The notes below the pieces were generated by a model. It worked only from the letters and a program-made list of their open reading frames with translations. It had not been told where the DNA came from and did not search any database. A DNA stretch of 64,000 bases from Rouxiella chamberiensis (GTDB lineage Bacteria > Pseudomonadota > Gammaproteobacteria > Enterobacterales > Enterobacteriaceae), in NCBI RefSeq assembly GCF_026967475.1, contig NZ_CP114058.1:62001-126000 (forward strand), read 5' to 3'. Position numbers and translations under genes: made by a program. Position 1 is the stretch's first letter. Each line of letters opens with the position of its first letter. Shown one piece after another: positions 8,559 to 16,837 of this stretch.

Positions 8559-9735
8559 ATGGCCGTCGCCGACCCAGCCCTAACTTCACCAGCAGCATGC
8601 CGAGAAACGCGCAGCCGGCCGCCAATATAAAGACGCTGCGATATCCGGCATGGCTCGACAATATGCCCGCAAGCGGACCCGTCAGGCCGTAGGCGAGATC
8701 CTGAAAAGCCGAATAGCCGCCCAACGCGGTGCCTCGGGCCTCGGCAGGTACACGCCGCACCACTTCGACCCCGAGCGAGGGGAAGATAAGCGAGCAGCCA
8801 CAACCGGTAAGTGCCGCGCCGGCCAATGCCATCAACGGATGAGTGGCCAGACATATCAGTACCAGTCCCGCACATTCAACCAGCAGGGAATATTGTGCCA
8901 CCCTGATCCCGCCGAGTTTGTCTGGAAGATGACCCAGAACCATCCGCACGGCGATAAAGGCGCAGCCAAAGGCCGTGAGGGCGAATCCGGCATAGGACCA
9001 GCCAAACTGATTGAAATACAGTGTGATAAACACACTCAGCACCGAAAAGCCAATGCCCTGCAACATCAATCCCAGTCCCGGCCGCCAGATGCTGGCCCAG
9101 ATAGTGCCGAGCGGCTGACGTTTACCGCCGTGAGCGGCCACCGCCGGCACGCCACGGTCGACCAGCAGCGCAATCAGCGGCAGCATGAGCATCAGCGCGG
9201 CGGTGGTCGCCATGCCCTCGGCGTAATACAGCGCCAGACCCAGCGGCGCACCGGCCGCCATCGCGCCGTAGGTCGCCATGCCGTTCCACGACATCACCTT
9301 GCCTGCCAACCCGTCTCCGGCCAGACCCATGCCCCAGGTCAGATTCCCGGTCAGCAGCAGACTCTCTCCTATGCCAAGCAGGATGCGGCCCACAATCAGC
9401 AGCGCAAAAGCCAGTTCGACGGAAGGCTGCGGCATCAACGCGGCGGCAAGGGTGGCAACGCCTGACGCGGCACAGCTTGCCATGCCCATAAATGCGGTGC
9501 GACGGGCACCGTGGTTATCGGCCAGCCGTCCGGCGGTACTGCGGGTGATAAGCGTGACAATAAACTGGGTGCCGATGGCAATCCCGACCATCACGTCACT
9601 CAGCCCCAGCTGCTGGTGGACATATAGGGGAAGAATGCCGAGCGGTAACCCGATGGAAAGATAGGCGATAAACATTGCCATGCTGATACGTAACAAAAGA
9701 CGACGCGGGTGCGGTGCCTGAATCAATGTGCTCAT
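8557..9735 (-). CDS. MFS transporter, YfcJ/YhhS type
   Basis: A 392-residue inner-membrane protein with 12 hydrophobic segments. It has the MFS loop 2-3 motif GRLADNHGARRTAF and the motif-C-like GMATYGAMAAGAPLGLALY, in the arrangement of the YfcJ/YhhS (UPF0226) family. Those proteins are putative effluxers; YhhS has been linked to export of small organic compounds. It sits between inositol genes but is not a known inositol carrier. Substrate unknown. Confidence 0.75.
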   Translation of the reverse strand: MSTLIQAPHPRRLLLRISMAMFIAYLSIGLPLGILPLYVHQQLGLSDVMVGIAIGTQFIVTLITRSTAGRLADNHGARRTAFMGMASCAASGVATLAAALMPQPSVELAFALLIVGRILLGIGESLLLTGNLTWGMGLAGDGLAGKVMSWNGMATYGAMAAGAPLGLALYYAEGMATTAALMLMLPLIALLVDRGVPAVAAHGGKRQPLGTIWASIWRPGLGLMLQGIGFSVLSVFITLYFNQFGWSYAGFALTAFGCAFIAVRMVLGHLPDKLGGIRVAQYSLLVECAGLVLICLATHPLMALAGAALTGCGCSLIFPSLGVEVVRRVPAEARGTALGGYSAFQDLAYGLTGPLAGILSSHAGYRSVFILAAGCAFLGMLLVKLGLGRRRP

Positions 9736-9855
9736 CGGCGATTACCGTGGTAGTGAATGTCGAAAAAAGTGGCAGGGTTAGTGGGGAACGTGAGAAGCAG
9801 AATACGGAAAGTGGCGGGATCGATGGCCGAAACCATTGACCCCGCAATCTCGGGA

Positions 9856-11776
9856 TTAACGTGCCGGGCGGTATTCGCGCCAGTATTTAATCAGTGTGAG
9901 GTAACGCTGTTTCACATCGTTGATCAGCTGTTCATCGTTGAACCTGTTTGCCAGCCATTGACGTGAAGCCTCGCCAAAGATGGTGCGTCCCACCGCGAAA
10001 CCTTTTACCCAGGGGATATCGGCCGCAGCGGCGAAACCGGCTTTGAGTGTTGACTCGGGCGCATCGAGACCCAGAATCAGGATCCCGCGGCACTCCGGAT
10101 CGTTGTCGTCAATCAATTGGCTAATGGCTTTCCAGCCTTCAACACTCTGCGCCGGAAGTTTCCACCAGTCAGGCTGTATGCCGAGCGAATAGAAACGCTG
10201 AACGATCTGCGCGTAGTATTTTTCGTCCTGATCCGGGTTATCCGCCGGAAGAATCAGCTCCAGCAGCAATTCGTGACCCGACTTGCAGCATGCCTGATAC
10301 ACCTCAAGTGCCAGGGCTTCCTGCTCTTCACGCAGGGCGGCATCATCTTTCGGATGATAGAACATCAGGCACTTCACGACATGCTCCAGCGGCCAGTCGA
10401 TAAGCTGGGAACCGATATTACCATGTTCGAGACGCAACGGACGCGAGCTTGGCAGCTCGATAGGGCGGCCAATCCACCAGCCTTCACCGGTGATGGCGTT
10501 GAGCGCATTCTGTCCGAACGTGGTGTCGGCAAGAATCCCGCTGTTGTTGCGCAGACCCGCCTCCTTTGCCGCCTGACGTGCACCTTCCAGCAGCAGCACT
10601 TTCAAACGCGGGATCTCGTTGATGTCGGCACCGACCTCCTGCGCCATATCGACCAGCTGTTTGCGGTGGTCAAAGGCAAAGATGCACAGTTCAGGCCACT
10701 GCTGTTTACGCGTAGTGACGCGGTGCAGGTGGTTTAGACGCGCATCTTTATCGGGCTGCGGCACAGACTTGTCGCGCAGCAGATAGTCATCCAGCTCTTT
10801 TTTGGTCGGCATCGCAGGGGCACAGCCGTGGCGGGACACCACCAGCGCGCCACAGGCGTTGGCATAGCGGCAGGCCTGCTCCCAGCCTTCGTCGTTGAGA
10901 TAGCCGCGCAGCAGGCCAGACATGAAGGCATCGCCCGCGCCCAGCACATTCAGCACTTCGACACGCACGCCGCTTTGCAGTTTGACCTCGTCCCAGGATG
11001 ACGCAATGGTGTCTTCGAACACGGAACAACCCAGCGCACCCCGTTTGCACACAAGCGTAGCACCGGTTTTTTCACGTACACGAGCCAGCGCGGTCAGAGT
11101 ATCCGTGCTGCCACCGGCGATGTGAAACTCTTCTTCGGTACCGACAATCAGGTCGAAATGATGCAGGACTTCCTGAATTTCACGAGTCACCTTCTCGGAG
11201 GAGACAAAGCGGGTTTCGCCGTCGCCCAGCGAGGTCAAGCCCCAAAGTACCGGTCGATAGTCGATATCCAGCGCCCGGCGCAGCCCGTGCTTGCGGGCAT
11301 ATTCGAGCGCGGTCAAAACAGCCTGACGCGTGTCGGGGTGAGAAAGGTGGGTGCCGGTAATCGCCAGCGCGCGCGACGAGGCAATGTAGTCTTCATCGAT
11401 ATCGGCTGGCGTCAGCGCCATGTCGGCACAGTTGTCACGGTAGAAAATCAGGGGGAAAGTATCCTGATCCTTGATGCCCAGCAGCACCAGACCGGTCAGA
11501 CGATCTTTATCGGTGATTAAAAATTGGGTATCGACGCCAACACGGGTCAACTCCTCGCGGAGAAAACGGCCCATATGTTCGTCGCCAACGCGAGCCAGCA
11601 TGCCCGAACCGCAGGCCCTGAATCGCCGTACCGTAAGCAACATTGCCCGAAGAGCCGCCGAGATACTTGGCGAAAGTGCCTGCATCTTCCAGACGTGCGC
11701 CAATTTGCTGTCCATACAGATCGACGGCAATGCGTCCCAAACAGATAACATCCAGTTTCTTTTGCGTGTTGTTCAT
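9856..11776 (-). CDS. iolC: Fused 5-dehydro-2-deoxygluconokinase / DUF2090 aldolase-like protein (frameshifted)
   Basis: The N-terminal half is a PfkB-family kinase (start MNNTQKKLDVICLGRIAVDLYGQ at 11776; ATP/anion motif NVLGAGDAFMSG near residue 300) that phosphorylates 2-deoxy-5-keto-gluconate. The C-terminal half, from about residue 335 (WPELCIFAFDHRKQLVDM), is the DUF2090 domain found fused to IolC in proteobacteria and assigned to the IolJ-like aldolase step. A one-base gain at 11607-11608 (GGTTC for expected GGTC on the coding strand) separates the first ~57 residues (GNVAYGTAIQGLR) from SGMLARVGDEHMG. Joined length is about 640, typical for the fusion. Its upstream region carries the palindrome at 11831. 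Confidence 0.9.
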
Positions 11777-11830
11777 TGATCCTGTCCTCAACCCAAGCTG
11801 ATTGGCCTTTAAGTATATTAAGGATTATAA

Positions 11831-11855
11831 ATTTCATTTTCAATTAAAATGAAAT
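11831..11855. promoter_or_regulatory. Perfect 10-bp-arm palindrome upstream of iolC, candidate IolR operator
   Basis: Arms ATTTCATTTT and AAAATGAAAT flank a CAATT centre, 55-80 bp before the iolC start. A second partial copy (AAAATGAAATGAAATATT) lies at about 11981-11998. Shared ATGAAAT elements in front of several iol units suggest one regulator, presumably the RpiR protein encoded at 2858. Confidence 0.55.
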
Positions 11856-12046
11856 ATTTTAGCCTCCATTTTTTATGATCATGGTCACAAAACTACCCTT
11901 TTCACATCAGTGACCTTTCATTGATTGAATTCAGTTGTTTGAATTTAATGGGTTTTATGGAATTTTGTGATGTAGCGTGCAAAATGAAATGAAATATTCT
12001 TTTTTGGCTTTTTCAATCCATTTTTCGCGGTCTATTTTGCGCAATC

Positions 12047-12085
12047 AATAAAAATGGCCCGCACGCGTAAAGCGATGTCGGGCCA
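12047..12085 (-). terminator. Terminator of the inositol/sugar transporter gene
   Basis: On the minus strand a TGGCCCG/CGGGCCA stem is followed by TTTTTATT. Confidence 0.8.
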
Positions 12086-12105
12086 TAGGGAACGGGTCGG
12101 GAAAG

Positions 12106-13568
12106 TTATTTGATACCGTCACCCATATTACTGATTATTTTGGCATTGACCGGAAGGTCATCTTGTTCGATGTCACGACCATAATACTTTTGCAGCACGA
12201 TGGTTTCGATCCTTTCCAGCGGAACGTTCGCGGTTTCCGGAACGAAACGGTAGGTAAAGACAAACATCAGCAGCGAGAAGCCCGAGAACAGCAGCAGCGG
12301 GAAACCGCCGTGGAACACTTCCTGAAGATAGGGATTACTGTTCATGATAGGGAAAGTCGTGCTCACACCAAAATTGGCGACCGACAGTGAACATACAGAA
12401 ATACCGACACAGATTGAACGGATCTCCATCGGGAATATTTCACCCAGCACGGTCCAGATAACCTGACCCCAGGTGATACCGAACATAAACATAAAGGCGA
12501 ACAGGCCAATTATCGAATATACGCCCGGGAAGCGCAGATAGAACGCTGCGAAGGAGTAGGCCAGACAAAGCGCCGATGCCAATGCACCCCACAGCAGCAG
12601 TTTACGTCGACCGATTTTATCCAGCACCGTCATACCCACGATGACCCCAAGAACTGGGCGAAAGCCAGCACAAAAGCCAGGAACATGGCGGTGTTGTTAT
12701 CGGTGGTGACGTTTTTCATCAGTGTCGGGCCAAAGTACTGAATCACGTTGACACCGCTCAACTGGTTACCAATCGCCAGACCGATACCGATAATCAGCAG
12801 GGGAAGGGTTTTTTTATTCAGACGCAGTTTGCCTTTGAGATTGGTCGGATCCACCTTGATGGAGTCCTTGATTTCGCTGAACACGGTTTTCGCATGTTCC
12901 GGATTCGAAATTTTACCCAGCGTGTTCATGGCCTCTTTATCGCGCCCCTTGAACACGCTCCAGCGCGGTGATTCAGGAATAAAGGCGATAAAAATCAGCA
13001 GAGCAGCACAAGGTACCAGCGCCGAGGAGAGAATATAACGCCAGCCGGTATCCACCAGAATGTCTGCCGTCATCGATTTGCTGATAAAGAAGTTGGTCAG
13101 CATCACCACGCTCTGACCGCCGACACAGCAAATGGAATAGAGCGCCGTGGTTCTGCCGCGATATCTTGAAGGGGAAAGTTCCGCCAGATAGATGGGAGAA
13201 ATGACACAGGCCAGACCAATGGCCAGACCGCCGAACAGTCTGAACAAGATAAAGGTGGTGAAGTTGTGCGCCAGCGCAGTACCGACAATGGACACGGCAA
13301 AAATCAGGGCCGTGACGCAAAGTGAGCGTTTTCTGCCGAAATGGTCGCTGATTTTAGGGGCAATCAGGCAGCCAATCAGGCTGGAAACCTGAATACAGGA
13401 GACCGCCCAGCCTGTTTCGGCAGGAGAAAGTTGGAAATAGGTACTGAGTGGTTCAATCGCCCCGGAAATGATTGAACTGTCGTAACCCATCAGCAGGCCA
13501 CCAAAGGCGGCGACGGTACAACAGAGCATCAGGTAAACCAGATTGTAATGTGTCTTGTTTGTAGCCAT
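12106..13568 (-). CDS. iolT: MFS sugar porter, probable myo-inositol transporter (frameshifted)
   Basis: Sugar-porter-family MFS protein, about 488 residues when rejoined. The N-terminal part (from 13568, MATNKTHYNLVYLMLCC) has GGLLMGYDSSIISGA, DHFGRKRSL, the mid-loop PESPRW motif and GNQLSGVNVIQYFGP; the C-terminal part has DKIGRRKLLLWG and FVPETANVPLE. The break is a one-base loss in the four-base C-run at 12645-12648; with five the join reads AFAQFLGVIVGMTVLDKIG. These are IolT-like features, and its candidate operator (13650) matches the iolC site, so myo-inositol is the likely substrate. Confidence 0.85.
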
Positions 13569-13649
13569 TTTTACCCTCCCTTATCATCCCCGGTGAACAA
13601 CGACGTGATGAAAGGTTTCTGTGCAGGTTGATGAGATGTTCTGATTAAA

Positions 13650-13664
13650 ATTTCAAATTGAAAT
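13650..13664. promoter_or_regulatory. Palindrome upstream of iolT, candidate IolR operator
   Basis: ATTTCAA-A-TTGAAAT is a perfect 7-bp-arm palindrome about 82 bp before the iolT start, in a very AT-rich region (13569-13971). Another ATGATTCATTTCAT element follows at about 13691. No gene is evident in the rest of this region. Confidence 0.5.
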
Positions 13665-13971
13665 AAAAATTCGCAAAACAATAATAGTGAATGATTCATT
13701 TCATAAATGTGAGGGCGGCTACAAATTATGAATTCGATTTGAAATCATTTTGATGAGTATAACTTTATGATTTATCGCTTTTTTATGGCAAGGCGAAAAA
13801 ATTGAAAAATCAATTTTGTGACGCAGTCGAGGTTTTCATTTTCCCGTAGGAAAAAATATTTTGCAGGAGGAGAGTTAATTTTCGGCATCATTTGAACAGG
13901 GGTTCAAAGATAACCAGAAGGCGAGGGCGCAGTCGCCGATTATCGCCTTTCGGACTGGAAGAAGTGAGAGG

Positions 13972-14070
13972 CTATGCGTTAAAGAGTGCAAAAGCGGCAT
14001 AAACGACCGAAGACCAGAAAATCATCATCGAGATGACGATTCCTATCCACACTTTACCCTTGAAAGACAT
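13972..14070 (-). CDS. Small single-span membrane protein (32 residues)
   Basis: ATG at 14070 with a good ribosome binding site (AAGGAA, 9 nt upstream) and stop TAG at 13972. The peptide starts MSFKGKVWIGIVISMM and continues with one hydrophobic helix (IFWSSVVYAAFALF). It has the charged start plus a single helix typical of small enterobacterial membrane proteins, and faintly recalls YmiA. Function unknown. Confidence 0.55.
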   Translation of the reverse strand: MSFKGKVWIGIVISMMIFWSSVVYAAFALFNA

Positions 14071-14302
14071 ATTAAAAATTCCTTAACTTATTGAGTTTAC
14101 GTAATAAGCGGGAAGTTTATTCCTATGCTTTCAGGCCTGCACGCGCTTTGCCCTTAAATTAAGAAGGCTTGCCGGTTTATAAGGAATTTTGAGCGATATA
14201 TACAAAAATGGCCCTTTCTTAAAAGCCTTAATGGCTTATTTGATATTTGCCAAATGAATCTGCTATAACAAAAACTTAACTCCCCTTTATGTTATTCAAT
14301 TT

Positions 14303-15220
14303 ATGATTGTCAGACCCGATCAACACTGGTTCAAACGCCTGTTTGTATGGCACGGCTCCGTGCTTTCCGAAATTCTCTTTCGCCTGAGCCTCAACCTGGG
14401 GATGTCAGTCATCGCTCTACTCTGTTTCCAATGGTACGAAGCCCTCGGGATCAAGCTGACGCTGGCCCCTTTTAGCCTGCTTGGCGTGGCGATTGCCATT
14501 TTCCTCGGCTTTCGCAACAGCGTAAGTTATGCCAGATTTACCGAGGCGCGCGGGTTATGGGGAAGTTTGTTGATTGTTAATCGATCGCTGTTACGACAAA
14601 TCAGAAGCATTTTTCCGCATCGGCCCGAACTGGCAAAAGAATTTGCGGCATTGCAGATAGCCTTTAGCTATTGCCTGAAACACCAGCTTCGCGGCACCTC
14701 AATGCGAAAAGAGCTAACCCATTTTCTGCCGCATGAAAATATCGACAAGCTGATGGCAAGCGCCGCACCCTGCAACGGTATTTTGCTGCTGATGGGCGAG
14801 TGGCTGGGGGAAAGACGTCAGGCCGGTGAGATTTCAGACATTCTTTTTCAGAGCATCGACGAGAATCTGAACAAGCTGTCGGCGGTGCTTGCAGGATGTG
14901 AGCGTATTGCCAATACACCGATCCCCTTCGCCTACCGGCTTATTGTTCACCGCACTGTGTATCTGTTTTGTACGCTATTGCCGTTCGCGCTAGTGCCGGA
15001 CCTGCATTACATGACGCCGTTCGTTTCTGTATTTATCTCCTACACCTTTATTTCACTCGATGCTCTGGCGGAAGAACTGGAAGACCCGTTTGGCACGGCA
15101 CCCAACGATCTTCCTCTGGATGCGATGTGCAAAACAATCGAAATCAATCTGCTGGAGATGAACAATGCGGCCGAAATTCCGGTAAGACCGCTGCCGGACA
15201 AGCGGTATCAATTAAGCTGA
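14303..15220 (+). CDS. Bestrophin-family ion channel (YneE-like)
   Basis: A 305-residue inner-membrane protein of the bacterial bestrophin family (Pfam RFP-TM/UPF0187), the group that includes the KpBest channel. It begins MIVRPDQHWFKRLFVWHGSVLSEI, has the AIFLGFRNSVSYARFTEARGLWG signature after the second helix, two further helices near RTVYLFCTLLPFALVP and VSVFISYTFISLDALAEELEDPFG, and the conserved C-terminal acidic ELEDPFG motif. These channels are pentameric. No functional neighbours are evident. Confidence 0.9.
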   Translation: MIVRPDQHWFKRLFVWHGSVLSEILFRLSLNLGMSVIALLCFQWYEALGIKLTLAPFSLLGVAIAIFLGFRNSVSYARFTEARGLWGSLLIVNRSLLRQIRSIFPHRPELAKEFAALQIAFSYCLKHQLRGTSMRKELTHFLPHENIDKLMASAAPCNGILLLMGEWLGERRQAGEISDILFQSIDENLNKLSAVLAGCERIANTPIPFAYRLIVHRTVYLFCTLLPFALVPDLHYMTPFVSVFISYTFISLDALAEELEDPFGTAPNDLPLDAMCKTIEINLLEMNNAAEIPVRPLPDKRYQLS

Positions 15221-15223
15221 CCG

Positions 15224-15517
15224 CTATTTGTCGATTTTTTTACCGTCGACATGGCCAAGCGAACGCTCAGGGAAACAGATGTCGCGCACGCGCTGCTTGA
15301 TTTGCGCGGCATCGGGGAATCCGCCATCTCTTTTGCGCTCCCACAGGACGTGTTCGTCCAACTTGATTTCATACACCCCGCCGGTGCCGGGCACCAGAGT
15401 GACCGACCCAAGATCGGTGCTGAACGAGTTGAGCAACTCCTGCGCCATCCAGGCGGCGCGCAGTAGCCAGTTACACTGTGAGCAATAGTGGATAGTAATG
15501 GCGGGAAGCTTTTCCAT
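15224..15517 (-). CDS. SelT/SelW/SelH (Rdx) family protein
   Basis: Start ATG 15517 (MEKLPAITIHYCSQCNWLLRA); 97 residues. The thioredoxin-like CxxC redox motif (CSQC) follows the first strand; bacterial members use Cys in place of the selenocysteine of animal Rdx proteins. VTLVPGTGGVYEIKLD and LWERKRDGGFPDAAQIKQRVRD are typical of the family. Probably a cytosolic redox protein; function is not known. A longer frame upstream lacks a better start. Confidence 0.85.
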   Translation of the reverse strand: MEKLPAITIHYCSQCNWLLRAAWMAQELLNSFSTDLGSVTLVPGTGGVYEIKLDEHVLWERKRDGGFPDAAQIKQRVRDICFPERSLGHVDGKKIDK

Positions 15518-15635
15518 AAAGAGACCTTTGGTTTCCAAATCGAGAGAATAAACGCACAAAAATGGCATTGCCCTGGCAAAATCAGGCGCTGGCGGATAAT
15601 AACCGAAATTTTTTGCAACCGATGTCAAAAATATA

Positions 15636-15655
15636 GATGATAATGATAATTAGTC
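15636..15655. promoter_or_regulatory. Fur-box-like sequence
   Basis: GATGATAATGATAATTAGTC contains GATAATGATAAT, 12 of the 19 positions of the Fur consensus. It lies about 120 bp upstream of the SelW-like gene and 220 bp upstream of osmC. Sequence match only; AT-rich DNA can produce this by chance. Confidence 0.35.
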
Positions 15656-15667
15656 GTAAGAAAGGTT

Positions 15668-15790
15668 TTGTCGGATAATTCTTAAATGCTATGATGCGTA
15701 ACAACCCCCTTGTACAGAGCTAACGCCGCGTAGAGCGAGTGCCGGAGATAAGCGCCGGAAGGGGGTAAATCCTCTCTGCTTTGATTTAGC
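15668..15790 (+). other. Promoter and possible structured RNA leader upstream of osmC
   Basis: A sigma70-like promoter (TTGTCG at 15668, 16-bp gap, TATGAT) is followed by a region whose ends pair over 8 bp (ACCCCCTT at 15704-15711 with AAGGGGGT at 15759-15766), enclosing a GCCGG/GCGCCGG inner hairpin. It does not match a riboswitch I recognise, and no clear terminator follows. It could be the long 5' leader of osmC or a small RNA. Confidence 0.3.
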
Positions 15791-15834
15791 GTGCTTTAAA
15801 CACCTCTCCTCGCCGGTCCCTATGCAAATCTGTG

Positions 15835-15845
15835 TCTATACTTAA
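15835..15845 (+). promoter_or_regulatory. Sigma-S-type -10 element of osmC
   Basis: TCTATACTTAA matches the extended -10 consensus KCTAYACTTAA used by RpoS holoenzyme. It is 29 nt upstream of the osmC ATG. E. coli osmC is a classic RpoS and osmotically induced gene. Confidence 0.7.
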
Positions 15846-15873
15846 CGCTACGTTAAACAGAGCAGAGGAAATT

Positions 15874-16308
15874 ATGGCGACTATTCATAAGTATGGACAG
15901 GCTCATTGGGAAGGCGACATCAAGAAAGGCAAAGGGACAATCACGTTGGAAAGTGGTGCTCTGAAAGATCAGCCTTACGGGTTCAACACGCGCTTTGAAG
16001 GCAAACCCGGTTCCAACCCTGAAGAGCTGATTGGCGGTGCTCATGCAGCCTGTTTCTCCATGGCACTGTCTCTGATGCTGGGCGAAGAAGGTTTTACCCC
16101 TGAAAGCATCGATACCAAGGCTACCGTTTCACTGGATAAAGTCGGTGGCGGCTTCGCAATCACTGCCATCAAGCTGAGCAGCACCGTGACACTGCCTGGT
16201 ATTTCCGACGACAAGTTCGACGAAATCATCAAAAAAGCCAAAGAAGGCTGCCCGGTTTCACAGGTTCTCAATGCCGATATCAGCCTTGAGTACACGTTGA
16301 ACAACTAA
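15874..16308 (+). CDS. osmC: Osmotically inducible peroxiredoxin OsmC
   Basis: OsmC reduces organic hydroperoxides in the cytoplasm. The 144-residue product is very close to E. coli OsmC (KYGQAHWEGDIKKGKGTI, PYGFNTRFEGKPGSNPEELIGGAHAACFSM, GCPVSQVLNADISLEY). Both redox Cys residues are present, in HAACFSM and KEGCPVS. The ATG at 15874, preceded by AGAGGAAATT, gives the family start MATIHKYGQ; an upstream in-frame start at 15832 is not supported. Terminator at 16348. Confidence 0.96.
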   Translation: MATIHKYGQAHWEGDIKKGKGTITLESGALKDQPYGFNTRFEGKPGSNPEELIGGAHAACFSMALSLMLGEEGFTPESIDTKATVSLDKVGGGFAITAIKLSSTVTLPGISDDKFDEIIKKAKEGCPVSQVLNADISLEYTLNN

Positions 16309-16347
16309 TCCCGGTTAACGCCTGTATTGTTGTACAACCCGCATCAG

Positions 16348-16376
16348 GACCACTGAATATTCAGTGGTCTTTTTTT
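16348..16376 (+). terminator. osmC terminator
   Basis: Perfect stem GACCACTGAA/TTCAGTGGTC with a 2-nt centre, then seven Ts. Confidence 0.9.
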
Positions 16377-16393
16377 ATGTCTCCCTGCTCGCT

Positions 16394-16837
16394 TTATTCA
16401 ATGAAACGCTGGCTGTGATCGGCTTGCAGCGTCTTCACGCTGTCGTATTTTCCAAATATTTTATAGCGATTGAGCGCGATAAGGTTATAGCAGCCGTCTC
16501 TGAAACGGCGCGGAAAAACATGCAGCACGGACACGGCACGCCAGGGCTGCGGCAGGAACGACATGACGCGAAATATCGCATCCGACCTTTTGTATATCCC
16601 TTTATCGTCGATCAGCACAATGGTGTTCACATTTTCAGGCGACATGCCTGCCCAGAGAGACAGCGCCTTTCCGGCTTCGGACTGTACGGGGGCGAGGCGT
16701 ACCTTGTGCTGCCTGTCGTGGCGAATCAGAAAGTTGACCCAGCCGTTGCACAGTTTGCAGACCCCATCGTAAATCACCGCTTTTTCACCGGCATGCAGAT
16801 AGGGCGGCGGCGAGGTGTTCTGAGTAGGCTCGGACAT
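16394..16837 (-). CDS. DCC-family thiol-disulfide oxidoreductase (DUF393)
   Basis: A 147-residue YuxK-like protein with the defining DxxCxxC motif (IYDGVCKLCNGWVNFL) and the family strands VRLAPVQSEAG, NTIVLIDDKGIYKRSDAIFRVM. Members are predicted thioredoxin-like redox proteins of unknown substrate. Its start abuts the yeeO stop at 16838 on the same strand, so it is probably translated as the second gene of a yeeO transcript. Confidence 0.85.
   Translation of the reverse strand: MSEPTQNTSPPPYLHAGEKAVIYDGVCKLCNGWVNFLIRHDRQHKVRLAPVQSEAGKALSLWAGMSPENVNTIVLIDDKGIYKRSDAIFRVMSFLPQPWRAVSVLHVFPRRFRDGCYNLIALNRYKIFGKYDSVKTLQADHSQRFIE

Noticed and set aside
8650..9465. Plus-strand open frame of 271 codons opposite the MFS gene
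   Set aside because: Low-complexity His/Gln/Arg content typical of reverse-strand shadows of membrane-protein genes.
9856..11751. iolC start at 11751 with an odd Ser/Ala/Arg-rich N-terminus
   Set aside because: The PfkB N-terminus is found in another frame from 11776; the apparent start is a product of the one-base gain at 11607.
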